A stretch of DNA of 64,000 nt, from contig NZ_KZ987400.1 of NCBI RefSeq assembly GCF_003586305.1, forward strand, positions 124,001 to 188,000. Reading direction: 5' to 3'. The notes under the pieces were generated by a model that saw nothing but the letters and a program-made list of their open reading frames with translations, was not told the DNA's origin and searched no databases. Positions 11,600-16,439 of this stretch are shown here, piece after piece (position 1 is the first letter of the stretch; every line of letters begins with the position of its first letter). This stretch comes from Cognatilysobacter tabacisoli. GTDB taxonomy: Bacteria > Pseudomonadota > Gammaproteobacteria > Xanthomonadales > Xanthomonadaceae. A program made the position numbers and the translations under genes.

Positions 11600-11633
11600 T
11601 AGCCCCGCTTTTGGGGTCTACTAAGTGTTAGGC
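11600..11633 (+). other. attI recombination site (core)
   Basis: AAGTGTTAGGC ends here; the GTTAGGC core is at 11627-11633, with crossover predicted between G11627 and T11628. It lies 160 bp upstream of the intI start and directly precedes the first cassette. A short dyad, AGCCCC and GGGGTCT, sits just upstream. The assignment is supported because the first bases of the next cassette match (one mismatch) the complement of that cassette's own R'' box. The left limit of attI cannot be set by eye. Confidence 0.65.
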
Positions 11634-11650
11634 CGCGTTGGAAGTGGGGA

Positions 11651-11797
11651 GTGTCGTGGGTCAAGCGCGGATCGATCGCTGCGTCCACGTCCGACCCTGC
11701 TTCGCCTGACACCACGCATCAAGCGCTTTCGGTAAGGCCCGCGGTAGAGTCTTTGGGCAAGGCCACCGTCGGTAAGTCCATCGCCGCCGCGGTCTAA
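11651..11797 (+). CDS. cassette 1: hypothetical 48-aa protein
   Basis: A short frame from GTG 11651 with GGAAG 6 nt upstream, running to the TAA inside the R'' box of attC1, the same stop position used by most other cassettes here. It would encode 48 residues beginning MSWVKRGSIAAS and ending GKATVGKSIAAAV, mildly basic, with no transmembrane segment. No family is recognised. Other frames of the 228-bp cassette give only shorter peptides. The alternative is that this is a noncoding cassette. It is the first cassette after attI, so it would be the best expressed. Confidence 0.4.
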   Translation: MSWVKRGSIAASTSDPASPDTTHQALSVRPAVESLGKATVGKSIAAAV

Positions 11798-11861
11798 CTA
11801 TTCATTCAAGCCGAACACCAATCGCTGCGCGCTTGGCGTCGGCTTAATTCAGGTGTTAGGT
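11792..11861 (+). repeat. attC1
   Basis: R'' GTCTAAC to R' GTTAGGT, 70 bp. Inner arms CAAGCCGA and TCGGCTTAATTC are conserved. The central part (ACACCAATCGCTGCGCGCTTGGCG) is longer and less symmetric than in the other sites. Confidence 0.85.
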
Positions 11862-11864
11862 GCC

Positions 11865-12179
11865 ATGGAAAGAGAACTATCGCTGCCAGATGGGGCTGCC
11901 GAGGACGCGGATGCCATTGAGGTCGCTCGTGTCTGGGTGACGCGCCAGGATCTTCTGGTGTCACTCAACGTCGGTCTTTACCCGCCAGAGGAGAGTGCCG
12001 GCGAGACCACTGCATGGGGAGACATCCTTGCAGATACAGTGAAACACCTCGCAAAGGCCCTATCCCTCCGTTACGACCTCAGCCCGGCCGTGCTTGAGCA
12101 AGAGATCATGGCTAGATGCAACCAGTCACTTTGTGAGTACAGCAAGAGCTTCTCGGGTGGACTCACGGATGGCACCTAA
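11865..12179 (+). CDS. cassette 2: DUF5076-like protein
   Basis: 104 residues from ATG 11865, 9 bp inside the cassette; it stops on the TAA of the attC2 R'' box. The pattern VARVWVTRQDLLVSLNVG followed by WGDILADTVKHLAKAL resembles DUF5076, small proteins found in proteobacterial genomes and in cassettes, with no established activity. It is acidic and soluble with no signal peptide. There is no strong ribosome site, so expression probably depends on upstream translation. The assignment to DUF5076 is by eye. Confidence 0.7.
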   Translation: MERELSLPDGAAEDADAIEVARVWVTRQDLLVSLNVGLYPPEESAGETTAWGDILADTVKHLAKALSLRYDLSPAVLEQEIMARCNQSLCEYSKSFSGGLTDGT

Positions 12180-12233
12180 CAATTCATTCAAGCCGAAGCC
12201 GCTTCGCGGCTCGGCTTAATTCCGGCGTTAGGC
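12174..12233 (+). repeat. attC2
   Basis: ACCTAAC to GTTAGGC, 60 bp. Arms AAGCCGAAGCCGC and GCGGCTCGGCTT form a near-perfect hairpin around TTC. GGCACCTAA mirrors the cassette head TTAGGTGCC. Confidence 0.93.
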
Positions 12234-12239
12234 ATACCA

Positions 12240-12545
12240 GTGACACAACACGTGATCTTGTATTTGTGCAGAGCGCAGTTCGCTGGTGGCAGCGCCATTC
12301 CGTACGCGACACCACCAGAGATTGGCTCGTCGCACGATTGCATCCTGTTCGTATCGCAGGACGCTCCAGACCACGACTTCGAGGCGGCGCGCGCCCTGCT
12401 TGCCAAACATGGCTGGTCGGACTCAGAGATGAGGCGCGCCGGGCCTTTCCAGTCCGAGAGCATCAACCCACAGCAAATGAGGGTGTTCCAGCACCACTAC
12501 GAGGAGTGCTTAGAGCATGGTGACTCCCTGGTCTGGTATGCCTAA
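12240..12545 (+). CDS. cassette 3: hypothetical protein
   Basis: 101 residues from GTG 12240 to the TAA of attC3. It is soluble and mildly acidic, with an alpha/beta-looking start (HVILYLCRAQF) and a C-terminal part containing KHGWSDSEMRR and HHYEECLEHGDSLVWY. I know no function. Codon use and GC are lower than in flanking chromosomal genes, as expected for a cassette. A small domain with an N-terminal beta strand and a helical C-terminus is plausible. Confidence 0.7.
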   Translation: MTQHVILYLCRAQFAGGSAIPYATPPEIGSSHDCILFVSQDAPDHDFEAARALLAKHGWSDSEMRRAGPFQSESINPQQMRVFQHHYEECLEHGDSLVWYA

Positions 12546-12656
12546 CAATTCATTCAAGCCGACCCCGCTTCGTTAGACGGTTCAGTTGTGTCGTTGGTCC
12601 ATCACAACCATTCACCGCCTACCGCGTTGCGGGTCGGCTTAATTCAGGCGTTAGCC
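12540..12656 (+). repeat. attC3 (extended, 117 bp)
   Basis: GCCTAAC to GTTAGCC. The usual arms (AAGCCGACCCCGC and GCGGGTCGGCTT) flank an extra insertion of about 57 bp with its own dyad (GTTGTG and CACAAC) and an internal GTTAGAC at 12572-12578 that fits the core consensus. See findings. Confidence 0.88.
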
Positions 12657-12673
12657 AACAAAGGAGAGTACGC

Positions 12674-13078
12674 ATGAGCATGAGCACAACGAAAGCCGTA
12701 GCCCTTGCAGTCGTGTCGTTTGCAGCCGGCCTAGGCATTGCCAACCTGCCCACTGCCAGCGCCTCGGCAGAGCCTGCGCTTGATCTTTCCAAGCGCAAGT
12801 TCACCGTGTTCATCGACGAGGTGAAGCAAAACCACGTCTTCGGGGATACCTTCTCCGGCTCCTACTCAAAGACGATCACCCTTTCGGATGGTTCCAGGCG
12901 CGAGATCACCCTGACCCCGACTGCGCACAAGGGTATGCAGCTCGTGGAGCTCAAGGACACCGGCGGGCTCACCTACATGTCGCTGAGTGGCACCACGACC
13001 AACGGCACGCTAATGATCCAGGTGAAGGACGACGAAGCGTCTAAGGCCGCATTGAAGGCGCAAGGTTGGAAGTGGTAG
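12674..13078 (+). CDS. cassette 4: exported hypothetical protein
   Basis: 134 residues with a strong Shine-Dalgarno (AAGGAGAG) upstream of ATG 12674, so it carries its own translation signal. An N-terminal signal peptide is clear: hydrophobic KAVALAVVSFAAGLGIANL, with likely cleavage near residues 30-33. The mature part is beta-rich (KFTVFIDEVKQN, SYSKTITLSDGS, LMIQVKDDE) and soluble, so a periplasmic location is inferred. No family is recognised. It stops before the attC, unlike most neighbours. Confidence 0.75.
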   Translation: MSMSTTKAVALAVVSFAAGLGIANLPTASASAEPALDLSKRKFTVFIDEVKQNHVFGDTFSGSYSKTITLSDGSRREITLTPTAHKGMQLVELKDTGGLTYMSLSGTTTNGTLMIQVKDDEASKAALKAQGWKW

Positions 13079-13083
13079 TTGTT

Positions 13084-13143
13084 GGCTAACAGTTCGTCCA
13101 AGCCGACGCCGCTTCGCGGCGCGGCTTAACTCAGGTGTTAGGC
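13084..13143 (+). repeat. attC4
   Basis: GGCTAAC to GTTAGGC, 60 bp, central arms GACGCCGC / GCGGCGCG. GTTGGCTAA mirrors the cassette head TTAGCCAAC. Confidence 0.92.
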
Positions 13144-13159
13144 ATCAAGAGACAGTTCC

Positions 13160-13432
13160 ATGCGCGTTGACCTAGCCCTCTTTGACGGCGACGAGTTACT
13201 GAGCCGCAATGAGTTTCGCGTCGGCGCCGCGGAACTTGTAAGTACGTTCCCGCTCTTTGATGCCACGTACAAGTTGGGCCAGGAAACGGCCGACATTGTT
13301 CTATTCAACTTCCCGGCTCACGTTGACCTAAAGACAGTAAGCCTTGACATGCCAATCCATGAGTCCTCAGATTGGGAGTCAATAGGCCTCGGCAGGTACA
13401 CGCTGGCCTTCTGGTGCCGGCTTGATGCCTAA
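13160..13432 (+). CDS. cassette 5: hypothetical protein
   Basis: 90 residues from ATG 13160 to the TAA of the attC5 R'' box. It is acidic and soluble, with alternating short strands (VDLALFDGDELLSRNEFRV, ADIVLFNFPAHVDL, YTLAFWCRLDA) suggesting a small beta-sandwich. There is no signal peptide or known motif. A weak ribosome site (AAGAGACAG) precedes the ATG. The function is unknown. Confidence 0.72.
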   Translation: MRVDLALFDGDELLSRNEFRVGAAELVSTFPLFDATYKLGQETADIVLFNFPAHVDLKTVSLDMPIHESSDWESIGLGRYTLAFWCRLDA

Positions 13433-13486
13433 CAATTCATTCAAGCCGAAACCGCTTCGCGGTTCGGCTTAATTCAGGCGTTAGAC
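13427..13486 (+). repeat. attC5
   Basis: GCCTAAC to GTTAGAC, 60 bp, arms GAAACCGC / GCGGTTCG. GATGCCTAA mirrors the cassette head TTAGGCATC. Confidence 0.93.
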
Positions 13487-13500
13487 CGCGCAAGGTTCCT

Positions 13501-13905
13501 ATGCAGCCAAAGTCGCCCATCTCCAGCCGCTACGCAGCCATCCTCATGGGCCTCGCTGCGATCATGCATTCCCTAGTTGCACTTGACCTGGTCCTGCAGT
13601 TCTTCCCCGACACACCCGAGTTCCAGGTTTTGTGGGCTACTAGCTCACTAGTGAAAGGCCTATGGCTTGCTTTTGTGGCGTTGGGTTTCGCTACTGCCTT
13701 TCTGCTTTATCGTGCTCCACGCGTGGGATTCGCATTGTCCTTGGTAGCAACCGCATGCCTCTACTTCGCCAGCTCCGGGCTCTGGCATGAGATCAAAGGT
13801 GGCTTTTGGTTTGCCGTAGCCGCCAACGTGCTCGCAGCGCTTGGGGCATGGCAGGCGCGGTCTAACAATTCATTCAAGCCGAAGCCGCTTCGCGGCTCGG
13901 CTTAA
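13501..13905 (+). CDS. cassette 6: four-helix membrane protein with attC-encoded tail
   Basis: 134 residues from ATG 13501. Four hydrophobic segments are seen at about residues 12-34, 45-70, 74-93 and 99-118. The frame does not stop at the R'' TAA. It reads into attC6 and ends at the TAA of the left inner arm, adding NNSFKPKPLRGSA after QARS. The native protein probably does carry this tail unless another stop was lost. No family is recognised; it is a small inner-membrane protein of unknown role. Confidence 0.72.
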   Translation: MQPKSPISSRYAAILMGLAAIMHSLVALDLVLQFFPDTPEFQVLWATSSLVKGLWLAFVALGFATAFLLYRAPRVGFALSLVATACLYFASSGLWHEIKGGFWFAVAANVLAALGAWQARSNNSFKPKPLRGSA

Positions 13906-13919
13906 TTCAGGCGTTAGGC
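13860..13919 (+). repeat. attC6
   Basis: GTCTAAC to GTTAGGC, 60 bp. CGCGGTCTAA mirrors the cassette head TTAGACCGCG exactly over ten bases. Confidence 0.93.
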
Positions 13920-13934
13920 GGCAACGGAGACTCC

Positions 13935-14141
13935 ATGTGCATCCATAGCGTGTCCGAGCTCCTACACGCCTTTGCACTTTGGCGCTTCTTCTTGGCTTCG
14001 GCTGTTGGCGTTGCCGTTGGTCTCTTCGTGTACTACGCAGCCGGTCAGGACCCTGCCTCCGCCGCCATCGCTTTTGCCGTGTGGCTGACTGGGCTGTGCT
14101 TCGGCCTCGTTTGGCACCTCGTTTCCAAGGCACGGCGGTGA
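13935..14141 (+). CDS. cassette 7: small two-helix membrane protein
   Basis: 68 residues from ATG 13935, with GGAGA immediately upstream. Two transmembrane helices are seen (about 17-36 and 42-62), joined by the short loop AGQDPA, with a basic C-terminus SKARR that should stay cytoplasmic. It stops at its own TGA 10 bp before attC7. No homologous family is recognised. It is one of several short hydrophobic products in this array. Confidence 0.7.
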   Translation: MCIHSVSELLHAFALWRFFLASAVGVAVGLFVYYAAGQDPASAAIAFAVWLTGLCFGLVWHLVSKARR

Positions 14142-14151
14142 CCTGTCTGCC

Positions 14152-14211
14152 GCCTAACAGTTCATTCAAGCCGAAGCCGCTTCGCGGCTCGGCTTAGTTC
14201 AGGTGTTAGCT
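14152..14211 (+). repeat. attC7
   Basis: GCCTAAC to GTTAGCT, 60 bp. TGCCGCCTAA mirrors the cassette head TTAGGCGGCA. Confidence 0.93.
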
Positions 14212-14215
14212 TGCT

Positions 14216-14623
14216 TTGAGGTCTCAGCAGCTCCCGCGTGCAGTACACGGCGTCCCTGCGTTTTTTGGGGGGCTGCCGGCGGCTCTGCTCGCCGGCATGA
14301 CGGTAAACGGGGCAGCAGCTGTAGCTGGCGGTGAGCCGTTGCTTGCTACGCTCGTAGTCACTCTCGGTGTCGCGCTTCTGGCTGCACTTACGTTCGGACC
14401 GCTCGCCGCAATCGCCTTTCTACCCGTGTTCCTTTTCCTGCGCGCCGCCCACGCCTACCGGCCGAGTCTGGCTGCCACAGTGTTCGCATGCCTTGCTCTA
14501 GCACTGGGCATCTACATGCAGAGTGGCCCTACTGGCCTCCTTGCCTTCGGCGCGTCTGGACTGGCGTTCGGTTGGGTCTCGGCTACGGTGTTTGCGTGGG
14601 CCGCAGCACGTGACGCAAGCTAA
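14216..14623 (+). CDS. cassette 8: membrane protein
   Basis: 135 residues from TTG 14216 to the TAA at the attC8 R'' box. Four hydrophobic segments are seen, at about residues 16-37, 41-60, 64-80 and 87-130 (the last may be two). There is no ATG or GTG in frame near the 5' end and no ribosome site, so the start is uncertain. Runs of six T and six G at 14265-14276 could hide a small sequence error. No family is recognised. Confidence 0.62.
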   Translation: MRSQQLPRAVHGVPAFFGGLPAALLAGMTVNGAAAVAGGEPLLATLVVTLGVALLAALTFGPLAAIAFLPVFLFLRAAHAYRPSLAATVFACLALALGIYMQSGPTGLLAFGASGLAFGWVSATVFAWAAARDAS

Positions 14624-14677
14624 CAATTCGTCCAAGCCGACGCCGCTTCGCGGCGCGGCTTAACTCAGGTGTTAGGT
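14618..14677 (+). repeat. attC8
   Basis: AGCTAAC to GTTAGGT, 60 bp. GCAAGCTAA mirrors the cassette head TTAGCTTGC, so the departure from RYYYAAC is matched on both sides. Confidence 0.92.
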
Positions 14678-14681
14678 GCGC

Positions 14682-15107
14682 ATGACACAGTTGGGTCGCC
14701 GAATCACCTATCTCACAGCTGGCGCTGCTCCAGCTTGCTTCGGCGTCCTGATGGCATCGGCGCTGGGCGGTGTCTTTCTCCTCGGGGCCCTCGCAGGCAC
14801 TACCGGGCTGTTGCTCGCTACAGCTGCGTGGTTTCCTGTTGCTAGACCAGTTTACTGGTCCATCGCAGTCCTCTTGGGTGCCGGTCTTGTCGCAATCCTC
14901 CCGTACTCCTTGGCAATCGGTTATGGCACGGCGGCTGACCTAGTTGCTGGCACAGCCGGCGTCCCATTGCCTGTGGCGCTTGGCGATCTGACAAAACGCG
15001 CATGGGTGTTCTACGGGCCGGTATTGTGCGCAGTTCACTTCTTGTGGAAAGCTCGCTGCGCACCTAACAATTCATTCAAGCCGAACCCGCTTCGCGGGTC
15101 GGCTTAA
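14682..15107 (+). CDS. cassette 9: membrane protein with attC-encoded tail
   Basis: 141 residues from ATG 14682, 10 bp inside the cassette. Four hydrophobic segments are visible, at about residues 17-35, 37-53, 60-80 and 108-120. The frame crosses the R'' box and ends at the TAA of the attC9 inner arm, so the protein ends PNNSFKPNPLRGSA, almost the same tail as cassettes 6 and 10. No family is recognised. Confidence 0.7.
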   Translation: MTQLGRRITYLTAGAAPACFGVLMASALGGVFLLGALAGTTGLLLATAAWFPVARPVYWSIAVLLGAGLVAILPYSLAIGYGTAADLVAGTAGVPLPVALGDLTKRAWVFYGPVLCAVHFLWKARCAPNNSFKPNPLRGSA

Positions 15108-15121
15108 TTTAGGTGTTAGGC
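15062..15121 (+). repeat. attC9
   Basis: ACCTAAC to GTTAGGC, 60 bp, arms GAACCCGC / GCGGGTCG. GCGCACCTAA mirrors the cassette head TTAGGTGCGC. Confidence 0.93.
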
Positions 15122-15123
15122 AT

Positions 15124-15630
15124 ATGAGATCGAGTCCGCCGCTGCTAATGGTTCTATTGGCCGGCTGCGCGAATGGTCCCGCCCAGACCTCGTCTGTCAC
15201 GTCACTCGTCAGTACCTCTGCGGAGAGCTGCGAACTCTTTGCCAAAGAGCAGTCCGTCCTACTCACAGTCCGCAACTCCGGGCCGGGCAAGCTTCGCATC
15301 AAGGCGCAGGGCCAGTTGGGCCCGCCATTCCGGATGGGCTGGCCCTACTACTCAGTGCTCAGCGGTACATCTGATCCCGCGCAAACCTACCAAAGCCCTG
15401 CCGGGCATGGGCCACTGCCTCTGGCAACGGTCTCTATCGGGCCTGGTGATCAAACGCAGTTCTTGATCTATCTGCCGGAGCGCACGCCAATCTCTGGTGC
15501 GCTGCGCTACCGCTTGCAGTTTGAGGATCTGGCGGGTCAGGTGCATTACTCTGCGCCCTTCAGTTTGTGTGTCCCGGGCTCAATGCCTAACAATTCATTC
15601 AAGCCGAAGCCGCTTCGCGGCTCGGCTTAA
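15124..15630 (+). CDS. cassette 10: lipoprotein with attC-encoded tail
   Basis: 168 residues from ATG 15124. The lipobox LLAGC gives Cys15 as the acylated residue after a very short signal peptide. The mature part is beta-rich (SVLLTVRNSGPGKLRIKAQG, QFLIYLPERTP, YRLQFEDLAG), resembling an immunoglobulin-like or CARDB-like fold, though this is inference. It ends NNSFKPKPLRGSA from attC10. It is a likely periplasmic or outer-membrane-facing lipoprotein of unknown function. Confidence 0.72.
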   Translation: MRSSPPLLMVLLAGCANGPAQTSSVTSLVSTSAESCELFAKEQSVLLTVRNSGPGKLRIKAQGQLGPPFRMGWPYYSVLSGTSDPAQTYQSPAGHGPLPLATVSIGPGDQTQFLIYLPERTPISGALRYRLQFEDLAGQVHYSAPFSLCVPGSMPNNSFKPKPLRGSA

Positions 15631-15644
15631 TTCAGGCGTTAGGC
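15585..15644 (+). repeat. attC10
   Basis: GCCTAAC to GTTAGGC, 60 bp. ATGCCTAA mirrors the cassette head TTAGGCAT. Confidence 0.93.
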
Positions 15645-15647
15645 GCC

Positions 15648-15924
15648 ATGGCGGAGTCTGTGTGGAACCTCTTTCCTGTGGTGTTTGGTGTAGGGCTCGC
15701 GATCTGGCTCTTGCACGACCTTGAACATTGGGCCGGAGGATTCTTTGCCGTTCTTGTGGGCCTTGCCCTAGCCGGCGCAAGCCTATTGGCGAGTGCGCTC
15801 ACTGCATTCTTCGTTCTTTGCAGTTGTTGCCGGTTCAACAGTCGCGGCGTGTGGTGCGCTGTTCTCGCTCGGGCATGGCATTCGTAGCATTCGCAATTGG
15901 GCGTCACGCAAGAATGGCGCCTAA
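15648..15924 (+). pseudogene. cassette 11: frameshifted membrane protein gene
   Basis: The frame from ATG 15648 runs through two hydrophobic stretches and then turns into an unlikely Cys-rich tail, stopping at 15887 (79 residues). In another frame, starting near 15812, the hydrophobic pattern continues as FAVVAGSTVAACGALF and then GIRSIRNWASRKNGA, ending on the TAA of the attC11 R'' box at 15922, the usual stop of this array. Removing one base around TTCGTTCTTTGC (15808-15819) would restore about 91 residues. Either a natural frameshift or a sequencing error. Confidence 0.6.
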
Positions 15925-15978
15925 CAGTTCGTTCAAGCCGACGCCGCTTCGCGCCGCGGCTTAACTCAGGTGTTAGGC
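15919..15978 (+). repeat. attC11
   Basis: GCCTAAC to GTTAGGC, 60 bp. The central arm reads CGCTTCGCGCCGCGG, slightly less symmetric than the other sites. GGCGCCTAA mirrors the cassette head TTAGGCGCC. Confidence 0.92.
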
Positions 15979-15981
15979 CTC

Positions 15982-16305
15982 ATGCCGCAGCCACTCAGCG
16001 AGTTTGAGAGAACACTTCTCGACGAGTTCTGCTTCCACCGTCCGGCCGAACGGGAGCAAATCGCTCGGCTTGCTGTAGAGCGCCGCGAAGCATACTCCCG
16101 CGGCGTATGGACCACGTTCGAGAATGTTCCGGTAGGCCCTGAGTACAGTCTGTCGCTGGACTCGGAGATTGAGCTAGCCAGTGGCGTTCCGGTGGATGCG
16201 GAGCTGTGGTTTAGGGGAGATCACCTGTGGCGTCTCCATGTCTGGTGTCCCGTGCACGAATGGGACGGCAACACGTCTGCGGGCTTCACGCTCCATGAGG
16301 CCTAA
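15982..16305 (+). CDS. cassette 12: hypothetical protein
   Basis: 107 residues from ATG 15982 to the TAA in the R'' box of the terminal attC. It is acidic, with an N-terminal helical part (SEFERTLLDEFC, EREQIARLAVERREAY) and a beta-rich C-terminal part (YSLSLDSEIEL, HLWRLHVWCPV). No signal peptide, membrane segment or known family is evident. It is the last and therefore probably the oldest cassette. Confidence 0.7.
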   Translation: MPQPLSEFERTLLDEFCFHRPAEREQIARLAVERREAYSRGVWTTFENVPVGPEYSLSLDSEIELASGVPVDAELWFRGDHLWRLHVWCPVHEWDGNTSAGFTLHEA

Positions 16306-16335
16306 CAATTCGACCAAGCCGACGCCGCTTCATCG
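16300..16335 (+). repeat. truncated terminal attC12
   Basis: GCCTAAC and the left arm AAGCCGACGCCGCTTC are intact, but after 16331 the sequence diverges and no right arm or GTTRRRY follows. The array ends here. Confidence 0.85.
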
Positions 16336-16430
16336 AGCTCGACCTGTCCCAGGCGCTGTCGTCGCCCGCCCACCCACCGCTGCCGCCGATCCGCTTCGTC
16401 CCGCGGCGCTGGCGCGTCGGCTACACCTGA
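16329..16430 (+). pseudogene. 3' remnant of a gene cut at the integron end
   Basis: From the point where attC12 breaks off, a GC-rich frame with chromosomal codon use runs FIELDLSQALSS and ends RRWRVGYT with TGA at 16428. There is no start codon in this frame. It looks like the last 33 or so codons of a gene interrupted or deleted when the array end was fixed. No family is recognised. Confidence 0.45.
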
Positions 16431-16439
16431 GGCCTCGCC

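Larger units (their letters stand above)
10427..16335. mobile_element. chromosomal integron with twelve cassettes
   Basis: The layout is canonical. A tyrosine recombinase of the IntI family is read leftwards, an attI-like junction lies upstream of it, and an array of small promoterless cassettes is read rightwards. Each cassette ends in a 60-bp attC that begins RYYYAAC, ends GTTRRRY, and carries the inner arms CAAGCC and GGCTT. For each of the first eleven cassettes the bases following GTTRRRY are complementary to those around its own RYYYAAC, with one mismatch in cassette 1. The array ends in a truncated attC. The homogeneous attC sites and the absence of resistance genes point to a sedentary chromosomal integron. 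Confidence 0.93.

Noticed and set aside
11618..11624. TACTAA resembling half of a Xanthomonas-type LexA box near attI
   Set aside because: Only one half-site is present and no inverted partner lies at the required distance, so SOS control of intI is not supported here.
11338..11715. 125-residue frame on the minus strand across the intI start and attI
   Set aside because: It overlaps the conserved integrase coding region and the attI core, has no ribosome site and a composition typical of an antisense shadow.
14262..14330. Frameshift at the T6/G6 runs of cassette 8
   Set aside because: The single frame keeps a coherent hydrophobic pattern through the runs and stops at the R'' TAA, so no shift is needed; only the start is uncertain.
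15728..15964. 78-residue frame ending in the attC11 tail
   Set aside because: Its first two thirds have no sensible hydrophobic pattern and it conflicts with the better two-part reading of cassette 11.
11792..15978. Regularly spaced near-identical 60-bp repeats, as in a CRISPR array
   Set aside because: Spacers are 200-500 bp and coding, repeats have attC structure (RYYYAAC to GTTRRRY) and an integrase lies beside them; this is an integron.
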